This document shows positions 47,275 through 56,745 of a DNA stretch of 64,000 nucleotides, piece after piece; the first letter of the stretch is position 1, and each line of letters opens with the position of its first letter. A program made the position numbers and the translations under genes. The stretch is taken from assembly GCA_013397455.1 (NCBI GenBank), contig VYZB01000024.1, positions 1,032,405 through 1,096,404 on the forward strand. The letters are read 5' to 3'. The notes beneath the pieces are model-generated. The model ran no database searches. It saw nothing but the letters and a program-made list of their open reading frames with translations, and was not told the DNA's origin. This DNA comes from Crotophaga sulcirostris. Taxonomy: Eukaryota > Chordata > Aves > Cuculiformes > Crotophagidae.

Positions 47275-48078
47275 AGTGCTGACTGTTCTCCTAGTGAAAA
47301 TTTTTCCTCTTGTGTGCAATGGGAATCACCCCAGGAGTAACTTGCACTAATTCCCCCTCATCTTTTCTATGTGACTCCTTGTAAAAAGGGAGTCTTCATC
47401 TGCTTTGTGGCCAGCCTTTAAATACTGGAACATGGTGATAAGGCCTCCCCTAAGCCTTCTTTTCTCAAGACTGAACAAACCCCTGTCTCTCAGGCTTTCC
47501 TCATGTGGCAAGCTTTCCAGTCCTTTGATCATCTTTGCGGTCCTTTTCTGGACCCTCTCCAGTCTATCCACATCTTTTTTGAATAGTGGAGACAAAACTG
47601 AACACAGTATTCAAGGTGTGGTCTGACAAGCACTGAGTAGGCTGGGATAATGACTTCTTTACCTCTGCTGGTGATGGCCTTGTTGATGCAACTCAGCATC
47701 CTGTTGGCTTTCTTTGCCACAGAAGCACACTGTTCGCTCATACTGAGCGTGTTGTCCAACAGAATCCCCAAGTCCCTTTCCACAGAGGTGCTCCCCAGCA
47801 GGGCAGGTCCCAGCCTGTGCTGCACTCCTGGATTATGTTTTCCCAGGTGCAAGACCTTGTTGAACTTCATAAGTTTCTTGCTAGTCCACTCCTCCAGCCT
47901 ATCCAGATCTTCCTGCAGGGTGGCTTTCCCTTCCAAAGTACCACTTCCCTGCTCACTTTGATACCACCAGCAAACCTCGTCAGGATATGCTTGATCCCAT
48001 CATCCAGTTCACTTATGGAGATACTAAACAGCATCAGGCCAAATATTGATCCCTGGGGGACCCCACTTGTGACTTCTC
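47275..48078 (-). mobile_element. CR1 LINE reverse-transcriptase fragment, minus strand
   Basis: On the minus strand three overlapping frames (47867-48085, 47529-47936, 47347-47595) together read as the C-terminal part of CR1 ORF2. Visible pieces are GVPQGSIFGLMLF, a degraded catalytic site FAGG in place of the usual FxDD, FNKVLHLGKHNPGVQHRLG, LGILLDNTLSMSEQCA, SVLVRPHLEYCVQFC and RLERVQKRTAKMIKGLE. Frameshifts and the lost catalytic aspartates make it inactive. Confidence 0.9.
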
Positions 48079-49811
48079 TTCCCATCTCCTCTTCTCACCT
48101 CTCCTCTCCACGTCAAAAGAATATATAAATGTTTTTATTTATCTGTTTCAGTTTCTCCTTCTTTCCTTTATTTTGACTACTGAAATTCAGATCTTACAGG
48201 GTCTGAAAGATGTAGTAATACCTGGACAGATAGTGAAATGGGGCCATCGCAAATTGATGAAATTCAGAGAGTGAGGGAAGGGAAGAGATAGTTACGGTTG
48301 AGGTATTTACCATTCATTTTTGTTATTCATTTAGTTAGTGTTTAGGTTTTGGGGAGTTTTAGTTGTTTTTTTTAAAGTGTATCTTTATTAAAAAGTAACT
48401 TTTTTTCAAGTAGAAAATTACACCAGATTAATTTAAAAAATCAGAAAGAAGCAAAGAACAAAACTATAATTTGTTTCTACAGAAAGAAGTAAGAATAGGT
48501 TTCAATTTACTAAATCTCCCAGACCTATTTTGTCCTTATAAAGAATGGATAAGGGGTATAAGATTTAATTTTAGAGTAATTGCACATTTCCATAAGAAAA
48601 AAAATAGTTGGCCTGAATGTTCCTGGCTGGGAAATACTGTATTTTTCTGCTATATTACGAAATTAGCTGTGTTGAAGGTAGCACGCCAGAAACGATTGTA
48701 TTTGGGTTTGTTGCCCTGATAGGAAGCAAATTTTTATGTGTTTGTTTTTGCTCTCTTTCCATGGGGAAATCTCTGGGGCTTTGCTTCCCCCTTGCCAAGA
48801 GGAAGAACCAGAATATCTGTTTCCATTTGCCAATTGGAAATTCTTTTGTTATATTCCATCCCTTAAAGGAAGAAATAATAATGCTGCCCCAGACTTTGCT
48901 AAAGAAAGAAAAACACCTGCTAAAATAAAATAATCTCCTTTCTTTAACAGATTGTTTACAACAGCCCTTTCATAGGACATCTGAGAATTATGTTTCCCAT
49001 AGATCTTTGTATATAATTTAAGAGAATTGTAACTATCCAGTTTCATCATCTCACTAAAAAGATGTGGTCCAGTTTTGCAGAGAGTTTAAGTATATAAAAG
49101 GTGTGCATATACTCTTGCTCTCATGTTAAACTCCATGCAAAATGGGGACTTCTTTATGCTTCTCCTGTTTGAATGGATCAGTTACACAGCAATGCAAGGG
49201 AGGATGCAGTTGTTTTAACTCCAGTTTCGAATGAGGGTATTCAAACTGCAAAACCTCAAAAAGGTGCAAGGAAGACGTGGGATTAAATTAAATCCCCCAA
49301 ACTGCCTTGGTTTCAATTTCAAATGTGCTAGATATCAAGTTGTGTCTGTTCAGGCTGGTAAATGACCATGACTCAAGTTTCCTCATCTACCCCCACTTTG
49401 CAGGCTAAAGCTAGGTTGGTTTGCACATAGTGAGGGAAGAAACAACCGGAGAAGAAATTAACAATGTAGGTGAGAAATTCCACTGAATGACATCCCTGGG
49501 AATGAAGGCTGAAAGACAGAACCTGTGATACTTCCACATGCAAAATATAGTCATTGCAGGCCAAACAGCTCCATTTGTCTTCAACTGGAGATTTCCTTGC
49601 CCAAGCAACATATAATTCAGGTCTTGGGGTTTAGCTTCATTTTTATGTGATTAAACCGCGTATGACCTCTCATTCTGTGTAACGCTGAAATCAGAGCACA
49701 ACTCCCACATGTGCAGTGCACACCAGGTACACAGCAAACACAGGGAGCGACCTCTGGGCTACTCACACTAAGGAAGCCAGCCTGGGCCACAGAGAAGTCC
49801 AACACCCTATC
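48079..49811. other. Intergenic sequence between CR1 fragments
   Basis: AT-rich; overlapping short frames at 48471-48933 show no recognisable domain. The last bases (about 49795-49815, GTCCAACACCCTATCAGAA) weakly resemble an interrupted CR1 3' end in reverse orientation. Confidence 0.5.
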
Positions 49812-50048
49812 AGAATTATTTTTTTTACAATGAGAGTGATGAAACACTGAACAGGTTGCCCAGGGAGGTGGTGGAATATTCCCATCCCTGGAAATATTCA
49901 AGGTCAGGTTGGATGGGGCTCTGAGCAACTTGGTCCAGTTGAATATGTCCCTGCTCACTGCAGGCAGGGTGGACTGGGTGGCCTTTAAAGGTCTCTTCTA
50001 ACCCAAACTGTTTTATAATTCTATGATCTTCAACTACTCTATGATTTT
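49812..50048 (+). mobile_element. CR1 LINE 3' end, plus strand
   Basis: Signatures are TGAACAGGTTGCCCAGGGAGG, TTGGATGGGGCTCTGAGCAAC, TGTCCCTGCTCACTGCAG (49946-49963), TCTTCTAACCCAAACTG and a degenerate TTCTATGAT end. It abuts an oppositely oriented CR1. Confidence 0.85.
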
Positions 50049-50584
50049 CAAACCTGGCCTTGAATGTTTGCAGAGATGGGGCTTCTACCATCTCTCTGGG
50101 CAACCCGTGCCAGTGCTTCACCATCCTCATCATAAAAAATTTCTTCCTTATACATAGTCTACATCTCCCCTCTTTTAGTTTAAAACCATTACCCTTGTCC
50201 TGCTGCTACAGGCCCTACTAAAATGTTTGGTCCCATCTTTCTTATAAGTCCCCTTAAAGCACTGGACGGCTGCTACAAGGTCTCCTTGGAGCTTTCTCCT
50301 CTTCAGGCTGAACAACCCCAGCTCTCCCAGCCTGTCTTCACAGGAGAGGTGTGATTATTTTTGTGGCCCTCCTCTGGGCCCACTCTAACAGGCCCACGTC
50401 TCTGGAGCGGAGAGCTCCAGGGCTGGACAGGGCACTCCAGGTGAGGTCTCACCAGAGCAGAGGGGGAGGATCACCTCCCTCCACTTGCTGGCCACGCTTC
50501 TGCTGATGCAGCCCGGGATACAGTTGGCATTCTGGGATGGAAGCGCACATCTGGGGCTCGTGCCCAGCTTTTCACCCACCACGA
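50049..50584 (-). mobile_element. CR1 LINE fragment, minus strand, flanked by two plus-strand CR1 ends
   Basis: Reverse-complement CR1: CATCTCTCTGGGCAACCCG, AATTTCTTCCTTATACATAG, TTAAAACCATTACCCTTGTCC, CTCCTCTTCAGGCTGAACAACC, GAGGTCTCACCAGAGCAGAG and CTTGCTGGCCACGC. The usual 3' terminal ~90 bases and the octamer repeat are absent at its left edge, where the plus-strand copy begins. Confidence 0.85.
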
Positions 50585-50657
50585 TGTCCCTGCTCACTGC
50601 AGAGGGAGTGCACTAGATGGTCGTTGAAGGTTCCTTCTCACCCTGAACCATTCCATG
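50585..50657 (+). mobile_element. Short CR1 3'-end fragment, plus strand
   Basis: TGTCCCTGCTCACTGCAG (50585-50602) is identical to the block in the copy at 49946-49963. It is followed by GTGCACTAGATGGTCGTTGAAGG and an AACCATTCCATGG end, as in CR1 3' untranslated tails. Confidence 0.7.
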
Positions 50658-50848
50658 GCCCACGGCTCTGCAGCCGGCGCTGCCTGGGCGCCAGCACCTC
50701 CCTGCTACCAGGGGAGAACAGGGAGAAGGGGCCGGAGGAGGATCCTTGCTGAAGAACAGCCCTGGGCTGGAGCAGCCCAGGCCAGACAGGAGCGCTGCCT
50801 TTTGTCCGCGGGGCCGCCAGCTCGCCTGGGGACACCGCCCAGGGCTTT

Positions 50849-51255
50849 GTCACCCCGGCACTGCCCCCCCGGAGCTGTCACCCGGCACTGCCACCCCGGC
50901 ACTGTCACCCGGCACTGTCACCCGGCACTGCCACCCCAGCACTGCCACCCCGGCACTGTCACCCCGGCACTGTCACCCCGGCACTGCCACCCCGGCGCTG
51001 TCACCCAGCACTGTCACCCGGCACTGTCACCCGGCACTGTCACCCGGCACTGCCACCCCAGCACTGCCACCCCGGCACTGTCACCCCGGCGCTGTGACCC
51101 CGGCACTGTGACTCCGGCGCTGTCATCCTGGCGCTGTCACTCCGGCACAGTCACCCCGGCACTGTCACCCCGGCACAGTCACCCCGGCACAGTCACCCCG
51201 GCACTGCCACCCCGGCGCTGTCACCCGGCACTGCCCCCCGCCGCTCTCACCCGGC
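50849..51255 (+). repeat. GC-rich minisatellite, about 14-bp unit
   Basis: Roughly 29 tandem copies of CACTGTCACCCCGG and variants (13 bp CACTGTCACCCGG; CACTGCCACCCCGG; GCGCTGTCACCCCGG; CACAGTCACCCCGG). Because the units are 13-15 bp, all three frames on the plus strand stay open as Pro/His/Thr-rich repeats, which explains the long spurious frames here. The array ends about 50 bases before the second gap. Confidence 0.9.
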
Positions 51256-51306
51256 GCAGCGCCCTGGCCGCGCTGGCGGAGGGGCCGCAGGAGGCGGGGC
51301 TGCAGT

Positions 51307-51797
51307 NNNNNNNNNNNNNNNNNNNNNNNNNNNNNNNNNNNNNNNNNNNNNNNNNNNNNNNNNNNNNNNNNNNNNNNNNNNNNNNNNNNNNNNNNNNNNN
51401 NNNNNNNNNNNNNNNNNNNNNNNNNNNNNNNNNNNNNNNNNNNNNNNNNNNNNNNNNNNNNNNNNNNNNNNNNNNNNNNNNNNNNNNNNNNNNNNNNNNN
51501 NNNNNNNNNNNNNNNNNNNNNNNNNNNNNNNNNNNNNNNNNNNNNNNNNNNNNNNNNNNNNNNNNNNNNNNNNNNNNNNNNNNNNNNNNNNNNNNNNNNN
51601 NNNNNNNNNNNNNNNNNNNNNNNNNNNNNNNNNNNNNNNNNNNNNNNNNNNNNNNNNNNNNNNNNNNNNNNNNNNNNNNNNNNNNNNNNNNNNNNNNNNN
51701 NNNNNNNNNNNNNNNNNNNNNNNNNNNNNNNNNNNNNNNNNNNNNNNNNNNNNNNNNNNNNNNNNNNNNNNNNNNNNNNNNNNNNNNNNNNNNNNNN
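51307..51797. other. Assembly gap (491 N)
   Basis: A run of unknown bases inside the second GC island. The long frames across it (for example 50655-52019) are not real proteins. Confidence 0.99.
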
Positions 51798-51890
51798 GTC
51801 CGCCCCGGGAGTTTTTTTTCGGATTCGGTGCCTGCCCAGCCCGCCCTTCCCTCGCCTTGCTCCTCCAGGGGTTCTTTTCCCAAGAGCAGT

Positions 51891-54800
51891 TGTTCCCGTC
51901 TGTGTAACCTCCTGGCTGGCGTAGCTCGTAGTGTTTTCTTAGCTTATCTAAGGGCAAATGTCAAATTTATATCACTTTACTATTTTTTTTTTATATCTGT
52001 GAAACCAGACACTTTGTAAAAGAAGGTTTGTTCTGCTCCAGTCTGTTCCTGAACCACCTGCCTCAGCTAATTCTTATCATCTGCTGCCTCTCTAGCTATT
52101 TACAAATTGATTGCTCAATAACTTGATGTAAAATCCATCCAGAGGCTGAAGTCAGACTAACAATTCTTTGCTTTCCTTTAGTAAAATGATTTTTCTCACT
52201 TTTCAGCTAAGCCTGGTCTAAGTAACTTTATTTTCGGAAAGTTAACTGCATGCTTTTCAGACAATGTTTCTATCTAGAAGTGATAACACAGGGCACTGGA
52301 ACACAGAAAGGCCATTGCTTATATTTATTCCTATATAGAACAATGCCATCCTCGAGCTGGTAGAGTGCCATAAGTGAAAGGGTCACACCTGCAGGGAGGA
52401 ATGGACAGGACAAGTGACCCAAAACTGACCAACAGAGTATTCCATCCCATATATGCCATACTCGCTGGTTGGTCCTGAGGGTCAAGCTCTTCTCTTCAAT
52501 GGCTGGTGTCCAATATGGACCTTCTCTGTCTTTTTGCCCCTTTATCCCAGATCTGTGCGTTCCTGAATCCAGTTTCTGAGTTCAGCTCCCTCCTGCCACT
52601 GAATCCAGCCTGGGGCCTTTTCCCTGGGCCTGCTCTGCGGCATCTGTGGTATTTTTTTTATCAAGGGGAGGTGATCTTATGTACTTGTATATATTTTTTC
52701 TTATTTTCTTATTTTTTTTATTTTGTTTGTTATTGTTTCATTAAAGCTGTTTTAGTTTCCAATCCACAAGTTTTTTTTTTTTCCTTTACCCTTTCCCTAC
52801 CTGGGGGGAAAGGGAATTGGGACCACCACAACTGCTTGTATTTAGCTTCCAGTCAAGCTGGGTTACAGCTGAACTGTGACACTCAGTTCTCCTCCTCCCC
52901 TCTTCTAAGGGTATGTGCTAGTCTGCCTATCTTGTCCTCTCTGAGTTCTTGAGATGTCACTTTGATCAGTATTTTAAGCATCAAGGGTGGATTTCATAAG
53001 TGTCTACTGACTTGAAAATCATACTCTTGTATTTAACTTTATCCCTTACTCTTAACTTGCCTTCTCCCACTGTGACCTCACTTTCTGTCTCCCTGTAAAA
53101 GGAATTTTGGTAAATATCTATTCACAACTAACCTTTCTACTGAGGGCTGAAATAAAGAAGGCTTTTCACACTTTGTCCTATTTTGTGTCACTTTTTTTTT
53201 GCTCTGCTGCCTTTTAAGCAATAAACTTTGCCTTCTGTCTTTCACTGTATTTTTTTTTTCTTTACTTTTTACCCTTTATGTTCTTCCCTAGTTATAATTC
53301 ATTTCTGTACCATTGCTGTTCTGATTTTATCCTTACATGATACACTGTCTCTGTATACTGTTCCTTAGCCCTTTTTTTTTTTACTTTTTGTGTGATTTTT
53401 CAGGTCTTTAAAGCTCTTCTGATATAGTTGGAAGTTTCGTACACTCTTTTTTTCTATTCAATTGCTATTGTGCATTTAATACAGTCCCTTTCAGTAGCTG
53501 CCAGCTTTCTGATCTCTTCCATCTCTTAGATTATTTGCCCAAGAGTCATGTCTGCCTATTCCCTGAGGGGTTTTTTTATGAAGTCTGTTAGTTTTATTCT
53601 GTTCCTCACACTCTACTTTCCCTAAAACAGACAGTGAGAAACTTTGACCAGTGGGCCAAATTCAGCTCACCAGAGTACATCATGATGTCCAAATACTTGA
53701 TGCCCGCTATCCTAAGGATCCTTTGGACAAAAACTGAAAGTAGGCTGCAGTATGGTTAAATAGTAATCATAGCCCATTTCCTAGTAATGGTTCTCTTTCC
53801 ATCTCAAAGTTTTGCAGCACCTTCACATCACATTGCATGAACTGAAACGGGTTTCCATAAATGTTTCTGTTGATACCTAGTTGATGTATATCTCTTACCT
53901 GATCAAAATACTTTTGAAGCCTTTCTCATTCTCCTGTATGTGAAACCATCGGGGTACAGAAAATACTGGTATTTTGGTCATGTGTTAAATATGTTTCAGG
54001 TCATGTGGTAAGAAAGAAGTCAATATTTTTTCAGTGCATGCATAAAAATCTGCATGATTTTTATCTCTATCAGAAAGATTCATCAGTACAATCTTTTCTT
54101 AGAATACTGATTTTTGTGGTCACTATCACATATTGCTTTCCATCTTCAGAGTCTCAGCCTAGCTGCAGTGAGTTCCTTTCTAGACTAAGCTGAAATGAAA
54201 AGTGCCCATCTTTCTAGCAGCTTCCTCCAGGTTCTGAAACACAAAGCTACTTTTAATTGTGAGAGGTTGTTCACCACATGTACTGTATTCCTAACTGGTG
54301 GCTGAGTAAAATGCCCTACTGGTGATTAGTTACCATCATATCAGCTCTTGGATGGTGGCTCAGAAAGAAGTTCATTCAGCTCCTCCTTTCTTTGTGGTCT
54401 GTTATTGACTGCTCCCAAGGCAGCAACCTCATAGTTTCTCTTTGCGGCATCTTAGCCTGCCTTTCTACATTGCTCCCTCCATTTTCAGAACTCATTCCTG
54501 TTCTACAGTGCAGAACCACTTATGTTACAACTGTGGTTTCATGTGAAGGTTTCCTCCTGGGGGTCATTTTGTTTTTTTTTATGTCTTTTTGTCTTTGTTA
54601 CATCTTTATTGCAGTTCTATGACCTCTTCTCTCTAAAGCTATAGCAGTATTTCTTTTAATTTTCTGTGAGCCTTAGCCTCTGTTCCTCTTCAAAGCTTCC
54701 CTTACTGCACTGCATTTGAGTCATAAAACTCTCTTCCCTTTTATTATTGCGTAAAATCGATCTTTTCCTGCCATTAGCTTTTCCTCGAATGCTGTCCCAT

Positions 54801-55476
54801 GTTTTTGTCTCCAGGATTTATCTTCTCTGCCTGGTAAGAAAAATTCTGTTAGGTATGTTTGCGACCCATGGCCTTGAATCCTTTACCTTAACCCACAATT
54901 AATTTTTATACACCCATGGCCAGACCTAGTAGTCTGACCTAGCAGTGTTAGTGATCTCATGAACAGGCCTCGACAAATTTCCCTTGTTGTCTTTGCCATT
55001 GGATCCACATGTGCTACCCATTTCCCTGGCTAATGGATGTCTGTGTCATGGTGCTAACCATCACATTTGCAGCTTTGAGGCTTTTGCATCCCTTCCTTCC
55101 TGGCCAATATAGGATACCACGATAATAACTTGCATAAGCTTTTAATGGCGTTCAGCTTTCGTGAAGGCCCTGCTCTTTCACCAGCCACAGGCCAGCTATC
55201 TCTGCCTTCTAGTATTTTCCATAATTACCCACTTTGGCTTATGTATTTCTTCTCATTATTCCATTGACCGTTAGTTTCAGGAGCACAAGGTTATCCTGTG
55301 GCCCAATATTCTGGGGCAACAGAAGATAAGGAATAGGAGATGACTGAAATAATATTATTTATTCTGCAAGTGTATTATTGAAGTGCTTGAAGTATTTTAT
55401 GTTTATCCTTGTATCAGTGACACATTGCAAGTCCAAATTGATTAGCACGTTCTTTATTAGGGAGAAAATATAAAAT
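51891..55476 (+). other. Probable STEAP2 intron 1
   Basis: This lies between the second GC island and the first STEAP2 coding exon. It contains the putative solo LTR and several T10-T13 runs (for example near 52770, 53190, 53255 and 53375). No exon was recognised. Confidence 0.5.
52281..52881 (+). mobile_element. Putative solo LTR of an endogenous retrovirus, degraded
   Basis: The segment begins TGATAACACAGG and ends CTGTGACA, giving TG...CA limits. It holds ACCCAAAACTGACCAACAG and GTATTCCATCCCATATATGCC blocks resembling avian ERV LTRs. Near the 3' end an ATTAAA signal (52740-52745) is followed by GCTGTTTTAGTTTCCAATCC, like an LTR R/U5 region. No retroviral genes flank it and no clear target-site duplication was seen, so limits and identity are tentative. 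It would lie in STEAP2 intron 1. Confidence 0.45.
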
Positions 55477-56090
55477 AGAATCGTAGAATCATAGAATGAT
55501 TTGGCTTGGAAGGTGACCTTTAAAGGTCATCTCATCCAACCCCCCTGCAGTGAACAGGGACATCTTCAACTGGATCAGGTTGCTCAGAGCCCAATCCAAC
55601 CTGACCTCCAGTGTTTCCAAGGATGAGCCATCTACCACTTCGCTGAGCAACATGTGCCAGAGTTTCACCACTGTCATTGTAAAATATTTCTTCCATATAT
55701 CTAGTCTAAAACTACACCCTTTTAGTTTAAAACCATTACTTCTTGTCCTGGCAAAACAGGCCCTGCTAGAAAGTTTGTCCCGATCTTTCTTATAAGTCCC
55801 CTTTAAGTACTGAAAGACTGAAAGGAGGCCTGCTGGAGCCTTCTCTTCTCCAGGCTGGACAACACCAACTGTCTCAGCCTGTCTTCTTAGGAGAGGTGTT
55901 CCATCCCTCTGATCACTTTTGTGGCCCTCCTCTGGACTTGCTCCAACAGGTCCATGTCTTTCCTGTGCTGAGGGCTCCAGAACTGAACACAGTTCTCCAG
56001 ATGGAGTCTCACCAGAGCAGAGTAGAGGGGCTGAATCACCTCTCTTGACCTGCTGGCCACACTCCTTTTCATTTTTTTTAGGATACGGTG
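55477..56090 (-). mobile_element. CR1 LINE with intact 3' end, minus strand, next to STEAP2 first coding exon
   Basis: Starts at the CR1 3' terminus (AGAATCGTAGAATCATAGAATGAT), then AGGTCATCTCATCCAACCCC, CTGCAGTGAACAGGGACATC, TTAGTTTAAAACCATTACTTC and AGGTCCATGTCTTTCCTGTGC, and breaks off near 56090 after CTGGCCACACTCC. It is 5'-truncated as most CR1 copies are. Its broken minus-strand frames are CR1 ORF2 tail. Confidence 0.92.
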
Positions 56091-56220
56091 CTAAAATGAA
56101 ACTTAGAACACCATATTTTACTCCCAGAGATTTTTTTTTATTCTGATGTCTTGTAAAATTGTATGATGTTTCATTTTTCCTTCTGTTGCTTTCTTTTTTT
56201 TTTCTTTTCTTTTTTTCCAG

Positions 56221-56745
56221 AAGAAATAATTGTAGGTTTCGTGACTTGGAAGTATGGAATCGATCTCTATGATGGGAAGTCCTAAGAACCTCAATGAAAC
56301 TTTTCTACCAAATGTTGCCAATGGCATCAAGGATGCCAGTAAGATCAAAATAGGCATCATTGGAAGTGGAGATTTTGCTAAGTCATTGACAATTAGGCTT
56401 ATCAGATGCGGGTACCATGTGGTTGTAGGAAGCAGAAATCCTAAACTTGCTGCCGAGTTCTTTCCCCATGTGGTTGATGTCACTCACCATGAAGATGCAG
56501 TAGCAAAAACAAACATCATTTTTGTAGCCATACACAGAGAACATTATGCCTCTTTGTGGGACCTCAAGCATTTACTTGCTGGTAAAATTCTGGTTGATGT
56601 CAGCAATAATACAAGACTAGACCAATATCCGGATTCCAATGCAGAGTATTTGGCATCACTTTTCCCAGATTCCCTGATTGTAAAAGGATTCAATGTTGTT
56701 TCAGCTTGGTCACTGCAGCTGGGACCAAAGGATGCCAGCAGACAG
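56221..56745 (+). CDS. STEAP2: STEAP2 first coding exon (33-base 5'UTR plus residues 1-164, reductase domain)
   Basis: A strong pyrimidine tract (56187-56220) ends in CCAG. After 33 untranslated bases the ATG at 56254 opens the frame, and the exon ends at 56745 with CAG before GTAAAT. It encodes most of the NADPH-binding fold: [55 protein letters not shown] and [16 protein letters not shown]. Reading past the donor meets a stop at 56770-56772, which supports splicing at 56745. Confidence 0.96.

Larger units (their letters stand above)
50640..51890. promoter_or_regulatory. GC-rich island with minisatellite and gap, probable STEAP2 promoter/first exon region
   Basis: Strongly GC-rich sequence surrounds the second gap (GGCCGCGCTGGCGGAGGGGCC before it, GTCCGCCCCGGGAG after it). 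It lies about 4.4-5.6 kb upstream of the first STEAP2 coding exon, whose 5'UTR starts at a splice acceptor and so needs an upstream exon. Assigning it as the STEAP2 promoter is inference from position and composition. Confidence 0.5.

Noticed and set aside
47529..47936. A 135-codon minus-strand frame that looks like a real protein
   Set aside because: It is CR1 reverse-transcriptase tail, not a host gene.
48471..48933. Overlapping plus-strand frames of 65-103 codons
   Set aside because: Frames overlap in different phases, none shows a known domain, and no splice structure supports them.
50655..52019. A 454-codon plus-strand frame rich in His, Pro and Thr repeats, and minus-strand frames over the gap
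   Set aside because: It is minisatellite translation plus an N block; all frames of the array are open because the units vary between 13 and 15 bases.
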